Shown here: piece after piece, positions 23,759-35,412 of the stretch | Numbering within the stretch: position 1 is the stretch's first letter | Layout: each line of letters begins with the position of its first letter | Assembly (NCBI RefSeq): GCF_029867415.1 | Contig: NC_081183.1 | Span: 12,148,404 to 12,212,403 of the forward strand | DNA: 64,000 nt | Origin: Vicia villosa | Lineage: Eukaryota > Streptophyta > Magnoliopsida > Fabales > Fabaceae | Direction: 5' to 3' | Made by a program: the position numbers and the translations under genes | The notes under the pieces: model-generated | What the model was told of the DNA's origin: nothing | Seen by the model: the letters and a program-made list of their open reading frames with translations, nothing else | Database searches by the model: none

Positions 23759-24488
23759 GTTTTTTTTTTTTGCCAAAAGAGTATACACATCCTTTTTTAT
23801 TTTGGAAATAGACTTTAGGATTCTCCACGAATGAAGTGAGGTGGATGCAATAGCATGATGTGTCATGTGTCATGTGTGTGATATAGTGAGAGACTGAATG
23901 TCCCTCGCAACTCTGAATAACTGGGTAATACTGAATGTGGCAGGTTCAAAATTCCGGCTTCAGATTGCAAAATGGAAATCAGGGTATGATGAAGGCTAGT
24001 ATCCTGTCCCACCCCAAACTTACGGGTATGAATTCTAGACACGGACAGGTGGTCCCTAATGGTCACTAGGGTCTACAGTTCCCATGGGGTACAAAATGTT
24101 TGTGGCAGCAAGGGTGCCAGACATAGTGTTCCATGAAAGAACCTCGCCCAGTTGTGGTACCCCATGTTGAACTCGATCGTAGCAAGGGCCACGGGAGTCA
24201 ACATGAGCATCCACGCTAATCCTATGTGTCACTTGGCCTGGGTAGTGGGCCTTTTACCTCACAAAACCCCCCACCTGCAAAACAGAACAGAAGACCCCAA
24301 GGAACACAGAATATAATCCATATGCATGATGTGCAAGCAAAAATAAACATGATATGCAAGCAGAAAATAAACATGCAAACACATATACAAGATATAGACA
24401 TAAAACAAGTAAACACCCAGTAAATAAACAAACAAACGCAGGCTAGGATCGACTCACTAAGGATGGACCAGCAACAGGTCTAGCAACA
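23615..24488 (-). other. Ogre-A leader between PBS and ORF1
   Basis: About 870 bp, without a credible gene. On the minus strand a donor-like GAG/GTAAAAGG (intron start 24257) and an acceptor-like TTTTCAG/G (intron end 23644) bracket about 614 bp. Both are conserved in Ogre-B (40265 and 40869). A pyrimidine tract lies at 23721-23772 (A-rich in the element sense). Confidence 0.6.
23721..23772. repeat. TTTTC/poly-T low-complexity run
   Basis: Repeats of CTTTT followed by long T runs. The equivalent place in Ogre-B (40730-40790) is an AAAAAG/AAAAG run, so the low-complexity tract belongs to the element and varies in length. Confidence 0.9.
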
Positions 24489-24506
24489 TCCCCAGCAGAG
24501 TCGCCA
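24489..24506 (-). other. Primer binding site of Ogre-A
   Basis: On the minus strand TGGCGACTCTGCTGGGGA lies 2 nt after the 5' LTR. It is identical to the Ogre-B site at 40026-40043. Ogre elements are known to use an arginine tRNA primer and this site is consistent; I could not align it to a tRNA here. Confidence 0.8.
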
Positions 24507-24508
24507 GC

Positions 24509-27500
24509 TGTCGCACGCTCGCGAAAAATGAACAGAGTCGCCACCAATATATTTATCCCATAAGGGAAAGGAATACCAGAAAACCTAACAAAGGAAGGAA
24601 CAAGGTCTTGCGACCAGAGAATCAAGGTACGGGAGTCGGTTACGCAAGGGGAAGGTGTTAGCACCCCTCGCGCCCATCGTACTCGATGGTATCCACCTAT
24701 GTTTGTTTCTATCTAAAGGGTGTGTACTATGTCTATGTCTATGTGAATGAATGCAGAATGTAGGGAAAATAAAGAATTGTACTCGCACGGGCCCTACCCC
24801 GCTGCCTACGTATCCTTTTCAGGAATCAGAGTTACCGTAGCTCGGCTAAAGATTTTCTGTTTGTTTTTGTGTTTTTTAGTCGGGCGGAGTTAACACTCGC
24901 GCTCTTGCATAGGGGATCGACCTAGGATGCAATGGAGCGGAGATAACAATGCCCTTAAGAAAGGAGAGGGAAGAGAGAGAGTTTGAGCGTTTCGAGGAAA
25001 TCCCTAAAGCAAGGGAAACTCGAGTTGCTCTATGGTTTGTGTTTTTTAGAAGTGGGAACTTACGCCCGAATGGTTCCCTAAAGCAAGGGAGATCCAAGCA
25101 CTCGAACATTCCCTAAAGCAAGGGGTGTTCAAGCTTCCATTCCCTTTTTAAGATTTTCACTTTGATTATTAGTGTTTTAAGTATTTTCTTTGTATTTTTT
25201 ATGGGGAATTTATTCAAGTATTTATTAATGTTTTATGGTTGTAAAAGAAAAAGAATGCAAAAGGGGAACTATTTCTAATTTATATATTCTATGTTGTATG
25301 AATTCTAAAAGAGAAAGCAATTAAATGGATCAAAACTCAATTAAAGACCAAGGGCATTTTAGACAATTCACAATGGAAATATTCACAAAAGAAAAGGGTT
25401 AAATCTATACAATAACCCAAAACAATTATGAGAATTATTCACAAACTATATCATTTTTGTTTATGCAAGAGTCTAATTTGAATTAATCTAAGAAAGACTA
25501 TTATTTGTTTTATGGCTTTTGTGTAAAACTATTTTCAAGAATTAAACTAAAAACTACTTATTTCTTATGGTTTATTAACCAATCAAAAATCAAGGAAATC
25601 ACCGATTAAGAAATCTAATTAAAAGAAAACAATATTCCTAAAATTCTAATTAGTCAAAAACTATTTTTTTATCAATTTTATTTAAGAAGAAAAAACAATT
25701 AATATGCCAAAGAATAAAAGAAAGAAAAATCATTTTTATCGTTTATTCACAGCAGAGGGGGTGCAAAAGTATTTTCAGAATGAACTAATATCATGTACAA
25801 GCAAAACTGGGCTTAAAAATGGGGGTGGAAACAACATCTTGCGCTAAGGCCCAGACTAAGCTACAAACGTGTATACTAGCAATGAAGGAGTGTGACTCCG
25901 AAAATGGTGAGGGCCCAAACGTACCTGGCCCAATACGCATTCTTCTTCAGTCATTTTTATCAGCATTTATTTATTTCCATGTACAAAAACGTGACACAGA
26001 CTATTGCACAAAATATTATCAACCGGTCAGATTCCCTTTTTAAGTCATGTGAGGACACAAACTACATCAACCAATCAGGATAAGCCACCATACGTTCCCA
26101 ATCATTGCATATAAGACAAAAGGATTATTTAAACAAACACAACCAGTCATCAAGCGCCACGTAAGCAAAAGCGCTGAAACAGAAAACTAAACCAACGGCC
26201 GCCGGAGATTCCTCCGGTCTCCTTCTCCGGCGCCTCAGTCACCGGCGATGAACAAGAACGCCCAGAACAAGACGAGACCAACGTCTTCCGACTCGGTTTT
26301 TCGCTATGAGTTCAGATCTGCAATTAGTTTCTTCTGCTTTTCTATCTAACTCATGAACCGAAGCGTACACGATAAACTCTACCTCCATGAAAATGTATCT
26401 CGACCTAAACTGAATATACCGCTACAATCACTTCCACATACAAAGTTCACATGTGCAATTTAAACATTCCAACAGCCAGCATTTCATATAAATCGAAAAT
26501 ACTTCAAGAAGTAACAAGAACTCATATGTGCAAGCCAACTACATGATCTACTACACACGATCTAAGATGCTGAGGAAGTTTCAGAGATTCACCTGATGAG
26601 GTCTTGAATCCAAACGAACAAGAAGTCTCTACAAGCAGCTTTCCCTTACTTGAAAATCAGCAGAACGTTGGTGTAGACATGGATTGCCGAATCTTGAGGA
26701 TGATGATGGAGGTAGTCGCGGCGTGAAGGTGGTGGTTGCACGGTTATGATGGTGGTAGTTGCACAGTGATGATGGTGGTAGTTTCACGGTTTGTTATGGA
26801 AGTTGGAGGTGGTTGAGGGGGAGGTTAGGGTGGCCGGAGTTGGTTAAGAGGGGAGGTTAGGGTGGCCGGAGTTGGTTGAGGGAGAAGAGAGAGAACTGAG
26901 AGAGAGGGAGAATGTGAAGAGAAAGAGTGTAGAATGGGAAGAAGAGAGAAGAGAGTGTATGAGTTTGTGATGTGAAAACTGAAAATGGAGAAATGAAAGT
27001 GTGTCGTGATTTGTGAAGGAACTTGGTATTTATAATGGTGTGTGAGGTGTATGATAGGTGTGGTGTGTCGTGTAGTAGCTTATCTTTTCTCAATCTTTCT
27101 GAACAAGGGTTGTGTAGTATTTGGAGAAATGGATATGCTGCAAGATATCTCATATGTTGTTCATTAAAAACTGCATGGCACCAACTTTGTGCATCAATAA
27201 CTCTAGATACAAACCACCAAACACTTCAATCTTGGTATAAGTTCGAAGAGGGCATGGCATAGAGCGCCTTTCACGTTGGAAGTTTTGAGAGAATACCCCT
27301 GTAGCCTATTCAGAAATTGCTTGCAAAGTGGTGACATGCCACTGCTCACTATCTGCGTGTGTGACCTGGCTATGGCTCTGACCTTGGCAAAAACGTGACT
27401 AGCCCAGGGTATGACTTTGAGTCTCCCTATCTTGGACTACACTTATTCAATGGTCTCCATTTATGGTTCGTTGGAAAGAGCTCATGGAAAAGAGCAATTT

Positions 27501-28678
27501 GATACCAAGATGACTCCCGATGAAGATTTGTAGAGTCTTAAATTTGATGTCCAAAGTAGCACGCCAGGTGTTTGTGGTAAGGTTGCGTGCGTGACTTGAA
27601 TCTCTGCCCAGCCGGATGTGTAACATTTGTCTTGCGAGGACGTGACTTTGGAAGCTTGCAATCGTTTCAATATTTGTCCAAATGACTCGATTCTTGTCTC
27701 ATTGGAAAAAGCACATGGGGGAGAATAGAAACATACCAATGTTGCATTTCAAAGACTCTTTTATATCTCTATGATCGGTCTTGAATTTGGCACGCCACGT
27801 GTTTGATGGAATGTTCACGCGTGCCCAAAATTTTCCTAAGTGTCATGACTTGGATTCAGTGTGTTTCTCCCAACTTCCAACCCTTTTATCTCTTCAACCA
27901 AGCCTCTAATGAGAAAACTTCCAACTAGAGAGTTGTAGTATGCCATGATCTGAGTATTTTTCATGTTGGGACCTTTCTCCAAAAACTCCGTTTGCCACGT
28001 GTAAATCAGGGCTGAAGTGGACTGCTCATCAAGATTCAAAATGCCAAAATATTTTCTAAGTGTTGAAACTCTCCATTTTTGTCATTTTTCTATTTTGGCA
28101 ACTTTTTGTCGAACTCCCGATTTTATCCCTTCTTCGACTTTTCTTGATCAATTTTCCACCAAAAGTCGATATTTGAATAATTTTCCCGATTTTGACCCAA
28201 AAGTCAACTGTTCCGATTTTTCCGACTATTGATGAAATTCCCGATTAAATCTCTTCCACTCGCATCCAGTCAAACGAACACATCCACACAGTCAGTATGA
28301 GAAGTTTTCCACACATAGAAGCCACTTCTGATTAAATGTTGACCAGAAAGTCAACTGGTTGACTTTGGTCAAAGAAACCCTGATTTAAAGAACCAGATGA
28401 TTTGCAAGCTTGTACCCTCTAGTCAATGCCCTGATTTGAAGCAGAGAGAAACCCCAATCTAGGAGGACTTCAATGAACATAGAGCCACATGATTATACCT
28501 CAGTTTTCTCATTCTCTGATCAAACTTCTTTGCAATGGAGCTATTTCTTGCTAGCCCTGGAATAACACCTATGATATGAATGCATGGGTATGGATTATGA
28601 CCTAAGTGATGTATGTACGTGAATGCAAAGCCTAAGCCAGTTAGAAGTTAAAGGGTAGGACAAATTTGGGGTATGACA
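24509..28678 (-). repeat. Ogre-A 5' LTR
   Basis: 4170 bp, nearly identical to 362-4531. Transcription would start on the minus strand below the TATA box at 27027-27034. The right end is followed by the duplication TGGTC (28679-28683). Confidence 0.95.
27027..27034 (-). promoter_or_regulatory. TATA box of the Ogre-A 5' LTR
   Basis: TATAAATA on the minus strand, followed by a pyrimidine-rich leader typical of plant LTR transcripts. The 3' LTR has the same box at 2880-2887. Confidence 0.6.
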
Positions 28679-28683
28679 TGGTC

Positions 28684-29538
28684 AACATTTAATCAGGAAT
28701 GGCTCCTATGTGTGAAAAGATTCTCATACTGACTGTGTGGATGTGTTTGTGTGACTGGATTTGGCTAGAAGAGATTTAATCGGGAATTTCATCAATAGTC
28801 GGAAAAATCAGAACAGTTGACTTTTGGGTCAAAATCGGAAGAATTATTCAGATATTGACTTTTGGTGGAAAATCGGTCAAGAAAAGTCGAGGAATGGGGA
28901 GTTTGGCAAAAAGTTGGGAAAAATAGTAAAAAGACAATTTCCAACACTTAGAAAAAATTTTGATGCTCTAAATCTTGGTGAGCAGTCCACTCCAGCACCA
29001 GATTACACGTGGCAAATGGCATTTTCTGGAAAAATTTCCAACATCAAAGTTGTTCCTCTCATGGAGGAGAACAACTTTGTAGTTGGACACTTTTTCACTT
29101 GAAGCTTGTATGAAGAGTTAAAGTGGTGTGAAGTTGCTGGAAACTCTTTTGAACCAAGTCATATTCCAGGTCACAAGTCAGGTCATGACCTGGCATTTTC
29201 ACAAACACATGGCATGCCAAATCTCCAGCCATTTTTAGAGCTCTACAGAAGTGCCATGAATTCAAACTTGGTATGTATCTCTTCCTTGCCATCCCCTCTA
29301 TCCATTGAAACAAGAATTGGGTCAATTGAACAAGTATTGAGTGAGATGCAAGCCTTCAAAGTAGTGCCCCAACACTGGTCAAATCCTGCAGGCAGCCAAG
29401 GCAGATTCTCAAGGCACACGTATGCATTTCAGCAAACACATGGTGGGCCAAATGTCAATGCCTTTTTCTTCCTCCACAAGCCATTATCTTGAACAAGCTT
29501 GGTTCTAAACTACTCTTTGCCTTGTCCTCTGTCTATGG
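28684..29538 (+). repeat. Ogre-B 5' LTR, second segment
   Basis: Collinear with about 52556-53410 of the 3' LTR. It lies between the Ogre-A and copia insertions. Bases 29534-29538 (TATGG) are the left copia target duplication. Open frames of up to 128 codons here also occur in the 3' LTR, but look like untranslated LTR sequence. Confidence 0.93.
29534..29538. repeat. Target-site duplication of the copia element (left copy)
   Basis: TATGG here and at 36956-36960. The empty site is visible in the Ogre-B 3' LTR as GTCTATGGAGCCC near 53404. Confidence 0.95.
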
Positions 29539-29732
29539 TGTGAATACAAGATTACACTCAAAGATGTTTTTGATTCATGGCAAACTCAAATAAGCATTCA
29601 AACAACAAGACGGAAGCAGAAAACTTAAAGAAAAGCAAGCATTGATCACTCATAGGTCAACCCATTATGTTTACATGTTTAAAGGTTGACTCAACACAAG
29701 CAAAACAAGAAGAATGCAGAAAAGCAGCAGTT

Positions 29733-30019
29733 AGGTCGACCTACCATCAACCCAGGTCGACCTAAAATGGAGAAAAATTCATATACTCCTGCTAGGTCGA
29801 CCCACACATCATTTAGGTCGACCTAAATTGATGAATTCCACATACCAGCCTGTTAGGTCGACCTACACATCAACTAGGTCGACCTAATCTGTGAAAATGT
29901 CCCCAGAATGCATCAGAAGAGGATTCTGGTCGACCTACTCCTTCAACAGGTCGACCTAACTGGGAGCAAAATTCTGCAAGCTCTGTTAGGTCGACCTAAG
30001 CACTACAAGTGGTCGACCT
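29733..30019. promoter_or_regulatory. Array of ten paired GGTCGACC palindromes upstream of the copia TATA box
   Basis: Sites of AGGTCGACCT or one-base variants start at 29733, 29754, 29794, 29815, 29855, 29876, 29927, 29948, 29988 and 30010. They form five pairs with 21 or 22 bp between members, and pair-to-pair steps are 61, 61, 72 and 61 bp. The array ends about 58 bp before the TATA box, where enhancer sites would be expected. The same array is in the 3' LTR at 35607-35893. A role as a binding site for a dimeric regulator is inferred. Confidence 0.75.
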
Positions 30020-30076
30020 AATTGATCAAGAAAGTTCAAAAATCAGTTTTTCTTGGTTCTAACTGTTATGCAATCA

Positions 30077-30085
30077 TATATATAT
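30077..30085 (+). promoter_or_regulatory. TATA box of the copia 5' LTR
   Basis: TATATATAT in an AT-rich context, just downstream of the palindrome array. The 3' LTR copy is at about 35951. Confidence 0.5.
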
Positions 30086-31080
30086 TGTGCAAGGGTAATT
30101 ATTCAACACACCAACGACTGAAAGATACACAAACGCTTCTCATCTTCGTTCTTCATCATCTCCAACACAATTACACATAATCATTCTTGCGTTGCGGGTT
30201 AGTGATGAGTTCGATAACGTCCATGGAACGGAATTGAAGATTCCTAGTGGGTGAAGGTTTGTGGGGTTTGTTGGTGAATAAAATCTGCGGGTTTTGTCCT
30301 CCACGACAGGTGGTTCTTGGGGTTTTTTATCAAGAGGCGTTCATTGAGGATTCGGCTGAGTGTAACGATTGAGGAACGGGGAGTTCAAGGAATCAAGACA
30401 CTGCAGAAGGGAATCGAAGTGAAGCTCTTGGATAACCTTGATCTTGGTCAAGATTAAGGGGGAAGAAGAATCAAAGGATCGACATAATTGGTTTATCGTT
30501 TATCGCTTTGTTATCTTCTTTGTATATACTACTTTCAACATTAATGAAAGATTACCCAATTTCAATTTGGAATTGGGGGCAGACGTAGTCGTAGCGAGGA
30601 CGATCGACGAACTGCCTAAACAAATATCGTGTTCTTGTCGCTTTTACTTTTTCATTTTACATTCTGTTCATAATTGGTATAATTGCTAAATTGATCAATG
30701 ATTCAAGTGTTAAAATTGTGAATTAAAAGTTCTGCATAAACATCACAATTCACCACATCTTGAATTAGCATCAATTTGAATATTGTCACCAAGTGTTTGT
30801 CTATTTGTTTAATTCACCTTACTGCATTGTAAATCAAAGTTTGTCAATCTAGAAGTTAATTGATTTTCAGTTGTGACAAGTATTGATTCGATAGCATATC
30901 TCCTTATCCGGAATTTCGAATATCTTGTGGTTTTGTAACACATATAACCCTTTGCAATAGCGGTCCGGAATAGACGCAAGTCGATTCAGAACCGCTTTCG
31001 CTATAGTCTGTAAAAATCCCGGAAAAACTGTGTTGGATCTATTCACCCTCCCTCTAGATCCTTAGGCCAGTGTCTAACAA

Positions 31081-32874
31081 GTGGCATCAAGAGCTCTGGT
31101 TTATTCCGTGCTACGTGAAACACTTATTGGAAAGATGGCTTCCGGACCTAAAGGGGCTCATAATAGAGCTCCAGTTTTCAACGGCGAAAACTACGGCTAT
31201 TGGAAGGATTGTATGTGTGTCCATATCAATGCAATTGATAGGAACATCTGGACAGCTATTGTCAATGGTCCATTCCAGATCACCATGACAAATGCAGCTG
31301 GTGCAGTTGTTCCAAAACCAGAAGATACTTGGAATGCTGAAGATGAAAAGAAATATGCATACGATTGGAAAGCGAGAAACATTCTAATCTCAGCTCTAGG
31401 AGTTGATGAATACTATCGCGTTTCCCATTGTAGATCAGCTAAAGCTATGTGGGACACATTGCAAGTTGCCCACGAGGGAACGGATGATGTCAAACTAGCT
31501 AGGATCAATACGCTAACTCAAGAGTTCGAACTTTTTCACATGGAAGATGGTGAAACCATCGAAAGTATGCAGAAAAGATTCGTTCACCTGAAAAATCGAT
31601 TAAATTCTCTTGATAGACCTGTTTCCAATGCAGTTGCTACTAACAAAATCTTAAGGTGTTTGAACAGGGAATGGCAACCCAAAGTTACAGCAATTAAGGA
31701 AGCAAATGATCTCAACACTTTAGACATTACCACTCTTTTTGGTAAACTAGAGGAACATGAACAGCATCTTAAATGCCTTGACATGCATGAGAAGAGGACA
31801 AAGAAAGAAAAGAACATGGAGAAAGAGGTAGAGAAGAAGTCAATAGCTCTAAAAGCTTCGAGCTCCAAGACCTCAAAACGAGAGCCAAAGGATAGTGACA
31901 CAAGTGATGACGAAGACTCCGATGATGAGGAAATGGGACTGTTTGTGCGAAGATACAACAAATATCTAAAGAAAAATGGAGCAAAACATTCCGACAAAGG
32001 CTTGATCAACTATAGAAAGCAATCAAACATGTTCAAACAAGATGACGACAACAAAGGAAAGATCAAAGGTCTTTGCTTCAATTGTGGGAAAGCCGGTCAC
32101 TACAAACCGGATTGTCCATATCTTAAGAAAGAAAAGGAGAAGAACCAAAGCAAAGGTCATAACAAATCTAAAAGAGCTTACATAGCATGGGAAAGTGATT
32201 CATCTAGTGAAAGCTCATCAAGCGATGAAGAAGAATCAGCAAACCTATGTTTCATGGCTCATCAAAACAAGAAAAAGAAAGCTGTAAGTCATCTTAAACC
32301 TGAACTCGTAGATAAGGTATCTCATTCTCAACTAAAACTTGCTTTTGAAGAATTACATAGAGATGCAATTAAAGCTTTCAAACTTTTGGCCTCAAATAAG
32401 AAAATATTTTCATATCTTGAATCAAAAATTGAGAAAACCGAAAAGGATATGGAAGCTTTAAAACAATCTATGCTAGACATTCAAAAGGATAAAGTTGAAA
32501 TAGATCCCACATCATGGTTTGGTTGTGAGACATGTCACATTTGGCAAAAAGAAGTGAGAGATCTAAAAGCCAAGTTAGACAAGGCTCTACAACCAAAAGT
32601 GACTTTTGCGGTTGATCCAAACAAGTTCAAAAGATCGTATACTCCTTTATATAGTAAATACACTTTTGTACCAAAAGTATCAACTAGCAAAACTCCATAT
32701 TCTCATCATATTACCTGTCATTATTGTTGCAAAAAGGGACATACCATTGAAAAATGCAAATTTAGGAGAATTTTAGTTCCTAAAGGAGTATTTCAATGGT
32801 TGCCTAAGTGCAACAAATTGTGTACTCACTACCAAGGACCCAATGAAAATTGGGGACCTCCCTCCTTAAATTAA
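31081..32874 (+). CDS. Copia gag
   Basis: An open frame of about 597 codons. The first ATG in frame is MASGPKG near 31135; the upstream bases hold the primer site TGGCATCAAGAGC (31082-31094). It has a copia gag domain (YWKDCMCVHI, AKAMWDTLQVAHEGTDDVK, RINTLTQEFELFHM), then an acidic-basic linker. A CCHC zinc knuckle (CFNCGKAGHYKPDC) lies near residue 338, and a second cysteine-rich motif (CHYCCKKGHTIEKC) near 545. It would form the particle. The frame stops at 32874 and the protease is in another frame, so a frameshift lies near 32860. Confidence 0.88.
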   Translation: MASRALVYSVLRETLIGKMASGPKGAHNRAPVFNGENYGYWKDCMCVHINAIDRNIWTAIVNGPFQITMTNAAGAVVPKPEDTWNAEDEKKYAYDWKARNILISALGVDEYYRVSHCRSAKAMWDTLQVAHEGTDDVKLARINTLTQEFELFHMEDGETIESMQKRFVHLKNRLNSLDRPVSNAVATNKILRCLNREWQPKVTAIKEANDLNTLDITTLFGKLEEHEQHLKCLDMHEKRTKKEKNMEKEVEKKSIALKASSSKTSKREPKDSDTSDDEDSDDEEMGLFVRRYNKYLKKNGAKHSDKGLINYRKQSNMFKQDDDNKGKIKGLCFNCGKAGHYKPDCPYLKKEKEKNQSKGHNKSKRAYIAWESDSSSESSSSDEEESANLCFMAHQNKKKKAVSHLKPELVDKVSHSQLKLAFEELHRDAIKAFKLLASNKKIFSYLESKIEKTEKDMEALKQSMLDIQKDKVEIDPTSWFGCETCHIWQKEVRDLKAKLDKALQPKVTFAVDPNKFKRSYTPLYSKYTFVPKVSTSKTPYSHHITCHYCCKKGHTIEKCKFRRILVPKGVFQWLPKCNKLCTHYQGPNENWGPPSLN

Positions 32875-33522
32875 TCCTGCAGGAAAAGTGTCTTGACATT
32901 GCCGAAAGGTTGTGGTTCCTTGATAGTGGATGTTCAAGACACATGACTGGAGACCTATCTCTTTTCGTTGAGTTTCAAGCAAAGAAAAAGGGGTATGTCA
33001 CCTATGGAGATAACAATCGGGGAGCCATACTTGGTAAAGGAAGTGTAGTACACGTTTCTTTTGATGAATCTTATGCAAAATATGTCGAGAAAGGTCTTTC
33101 ATTTAATGATGCAGGTCCATCCACTGAAGACATTGTCAAGGATAAGGAAGATGAGGATGAAAGTATTGTAAAGAAAGATGCTGAGAGAGAGAAAGATGAG
33201 TCTCACAATGAAAATGAAAAAGAAAGCATCTCAAACAATGAAGAACTTCCCAAAGCCTGGACAAACGTGAAAGACCATCCAATTGACAATATAATAGGAG
33301 ACATCTCAAGGGGCGTTACAACACGCTCAAAGATAAGTAACTTCTGTCATCATTTTGCTTTTGTTTCACAAGTTGAGCCGAAAAACGCTAAGGATGCATT
33401 ACTTGATGAGCATTTGCTAATGGCCATGCAAGAAGAATTAAACCAATTTAAACGGAATGATGTTTGGGACTTAGTCCCTCATCCGGGAGATCATCAAGTA
33501 ATAGGCACTAGATGGGTTTTTT
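32850..33522 (+). pseudogene. Copia protease fused in frame to the start of RT; integrase deleted
   Basis: The frame holds protease active-site residues (LDSGCSRHMTGD) and continues to LGKGSV near 33048. It then jumps to an acidic linker (FDESYAKYVEKG) and to the segment normally found before RT (LLDEHLLMAMQEELNQF, DVWDLVPHPG). The pre-integrase, integrase zinc-binding and integrase core regions, which should lie between, are missing, yet the frame stays open across the junction. A six-T run at 33517-33522 then shifts the frame and a stop follows. Without integrase this copy cannot insert by itself. Confidence 0.85.
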
Positions 33523-34911
33523 CGTAACAAACTTGATGAAAACGGTGTTATTACTAGAAACAAAGCTAGATTAGTTGCCCAAGGTTATAATCAAGAGGAA
33601 GGTATTGATTATGAAGAGACATACGCTCCTGTAGCACGTCTCGAAGCTATTCGCCTCTTACTTGCTTATGCTTGTTCTAAAGACTTCAAACTATTCCAAA
33701 TGGATGTTAAGAGTGCCTTTCTAAATGGCTATATTAATGAAGAAGTCTATGTTGCTCAGCCACCCGGCTTTGAAAATTACATGTATCCAACTCATGTCTA
33801 TAAGCTGAAACGTGCTCTATACGGTCTTAAACAAGCCCCTCGGGCTTGGTATGAACGTTTGAGCAAATTTCTCCTTAGTCAAGGGTACTTTAGAGGTAAA
33901 GTTGACACTACTCTCTTTATTAAAAGAAAAGATGAGGATATTCTCTTAGTCCAAATTTATGTAGATGATATTATATTTGGGTCGACTAATGCAAAACTTG
34001 TCAAAGACTTTTCTAAGCTTATGCAGAGTGAATTTGAGATGAGTCTCATGGGTGAGCTAAATTTCTTCCTTGGCCTACAAATCAAGCAACTCAGTCATGG
34101 AACGTTTGTGAATCAAACTAAATATTGTACGGAGCTGCTCAAAAGATTTGGAATGAGTGAAGCAAAGGAAATTGACACACCTATGGCAACAAATACAAAT
34201 CTAGACAAAGATGAGAAAGGTAAAGAGGTTGATGTGAAATTATACCGAGGAATGATAGGTTCACTATTGTATCTTACTGCCTCAAGACCAGACATTATGT
34301 TTAGTGTGTGTATGTGTGCAAGATATCAATCTTGCCCAAAAGAATCTCACTTGAAAGCCGTCAAAAGAATTCTGCGATACTTACGTGGAACTACTACATA
34401 TGGCCTATGGTATCCAAAAGGAAATGAGTGTCATTTGGTAGGATTCTCCGATTCAGATTTTGCCGGCTGCAAATCCGATAGAAAAAGCACTAGTGGAACG
34501 TGTCATCTATTCTCAAACTCATTGATAAGTTGTCATAGTAAGAAACAAGTATCGGTTGCATTATCCACTGCTGAGGCAGAATATGTAGCTGCTGGAAGCT
34601 GCTGTGCACAAATATTATGGCTCAAGCAACAACTTCTTGACTTTGGTATTAAGCTTGATCGCATACCTATCATGTGCGACAACACAAGCGCCATAAACTT
34701 GAGTAAAAATCCTGTCTTACACTCACGTACCAAACATATTGAAATAAGGCATCACTTTCTACGAGATCATGTAGAGAAAGGAGACGTTACTTTTGAACAT
34801 GTAGAAAGCAAGAAGCAACTAGCTGACATCTTCACCAAACCTCTAGCAACGGAGCAATACTTCAACATTCGTAGGGAATTAGGGATACTCGATATCTCTA
34901 ATTTGGGCTAA
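33523..34911 (+). CDS. Copia reverse transcriptase and RNase H
   Basis: Open from just after the six-T frameshift to the stop at 34911; the first internal ATG is at 33700, but homology starts at 33523 (RNKLDENG). RT motifs are [41 protein letters not shown] and the catalytic YVDD. RNase H shows [20 protein letters not shown] and the C-terminal [11 protein letters not shown] and ADIFTKPL. It would copy the element RNA into DNA. Because it is out of frame with the protease part, it would not be made as one polyprotein. Confidence 0.9.
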   Translation, partial: RNKLDENGVITRNKARLVAQGYNQEEGIDYEETYAPVARLEAIRLLLAYACSKDFKLFQMDVKSAFLNGYINEEVYVAQPPGFENYMYPTHVYKLKRALYGLKQAPRAWYERLSKFLLSQGYFRGKVDTTLFIKRKDEDILLVQIYVDDIIFGSTNAKLVKDFSKLMQSEFEMSLMGELNFFLGLQIKQLSHGTFVNQTKYCTELLKRFGMSEAKEIDTPMATNTNLDKDEKGKEVDVKLYRGMIGSLLYLTASRPDIMFSVCMCARYQSCPKESHLKAVKRILRYLRGTTTYGLWYPKGNECHLVGFSDSDFAGCKSDRKSTSGTCHLFSNSLISCHSKKQVSVALSTAEAEYVAAGSCCAQILWLKQQLLDFGIKLDRIPIMCDNTSAINLSKNPVLHSRTKHIEIRHHFLRDHVEKGDVTFEHVESKKQLADIFTKPLATEQYFNIRRELGILDISNLG

Positions 34912-35412
34912 TTACGTTTGTTTTCTCTTAATATTATTTCTTTACTTTATGTATATATATATCTTTCTTGCTAACATTTTTCTTAGCATAAAGGTAGTTC
35001 ATCATCAAGCCAGGCGTCATATTGAAAAAGCGGTAACGTAATCGTTGTTCACTTCCAAAAATAATATTGATACTATAATATGCTATCAATTAACATGCTT
35101 ATAGTGACTTCATGCATAAAAACTGTTCTTGCTCACATATGTGTCTCATGCTATCATTAACTACCTTTTATCTACTATACTGTACATGCTAGCATTGTTA
35201 TCTATGGTCCTCCTGTTACTCTTCTATTCTCCTGTTTTCTCTTTTTGATGTTGACAAAGGGGGAGATAGATGCTGGATGTACGGGGGAGCTTTGTTGAGA
35301 GATTGCCCTGTTGAGAGATAGATGCTGGATGTACGGGGGAGCTCTGTTGAGTCTTTATCATTTACTTCCAAAGCTTAGACGAATGGTTTGCCATCATCAA
35401 AAAGGGGGAGTA
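34912..35412 (+). other. Copia 3' untranslated region and polypurine tracts
   Basis: No gene. ACAAAGGGGGAGA (about 35255) is a polypurine tract-like site, followed by a 52 bp direct duplication (AGATAGATGCTGGATGT at 35264 and 35316). A second tract, AAAAAGGGGGAGTA, abuts the 3' LTR at 35413 and is the likely primer. There is no envelope-like ORF, which some SIRE relatives carry. Confidence 0.75.

Larger units (their letters stand above)
362..28678 (-). mobile_element. Ogre-A: young Ogre/Tat-lineage retrotransposon inserted in the Ogre-B 5' LTR
   Basis: The element is 28.3 kb including a nested 7.6 kb gypsy insertion, so about 20.7 kb without it. Its two LTRs (24509-28678 and 362-4531) are both 4170 bp and differ at only about seven positions that I can see, so insertion was recent. 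The 5 bp duplication is TGGTC. Order on the minus strand: 5' LTR, PBS, leader, ORF1 (intact), gag-pro (intact), 245 bp intron, RT-RNaseH1, [Tekay-like insertion], RNaseH2-integrase, hairpins, 47 bp tandem array, 3' LTR. It lies in the opposite direction to its host Ogre-B. Confidence 0.95.
29539..31079 (+). repeat. Copia 5' LTR
   Basis: 1541 bp. It holds ten GGTCGACC palindromes (29733-30019), then a TATA box at 30077, then a transcribed part. No coding sequence is credible; the 83-codon frame at 30438 is repeated in the 3' LTR. Confidence 0.95.

Noticed and set aside
29733..30019. CRISPR-like reading of the regularly spaced palindromes
   Set aside because: The repeats are only 10 bp, spacings alternate between 21 and about 40 bp, and the context is a plant LTR.
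30438..30689. 83-codon frame in the copia LTR, repeated at 36312-36563
   Set aside because: It is identical because LTRs are identical. It sits in the transcribed LTR part and has no recognisable domain.
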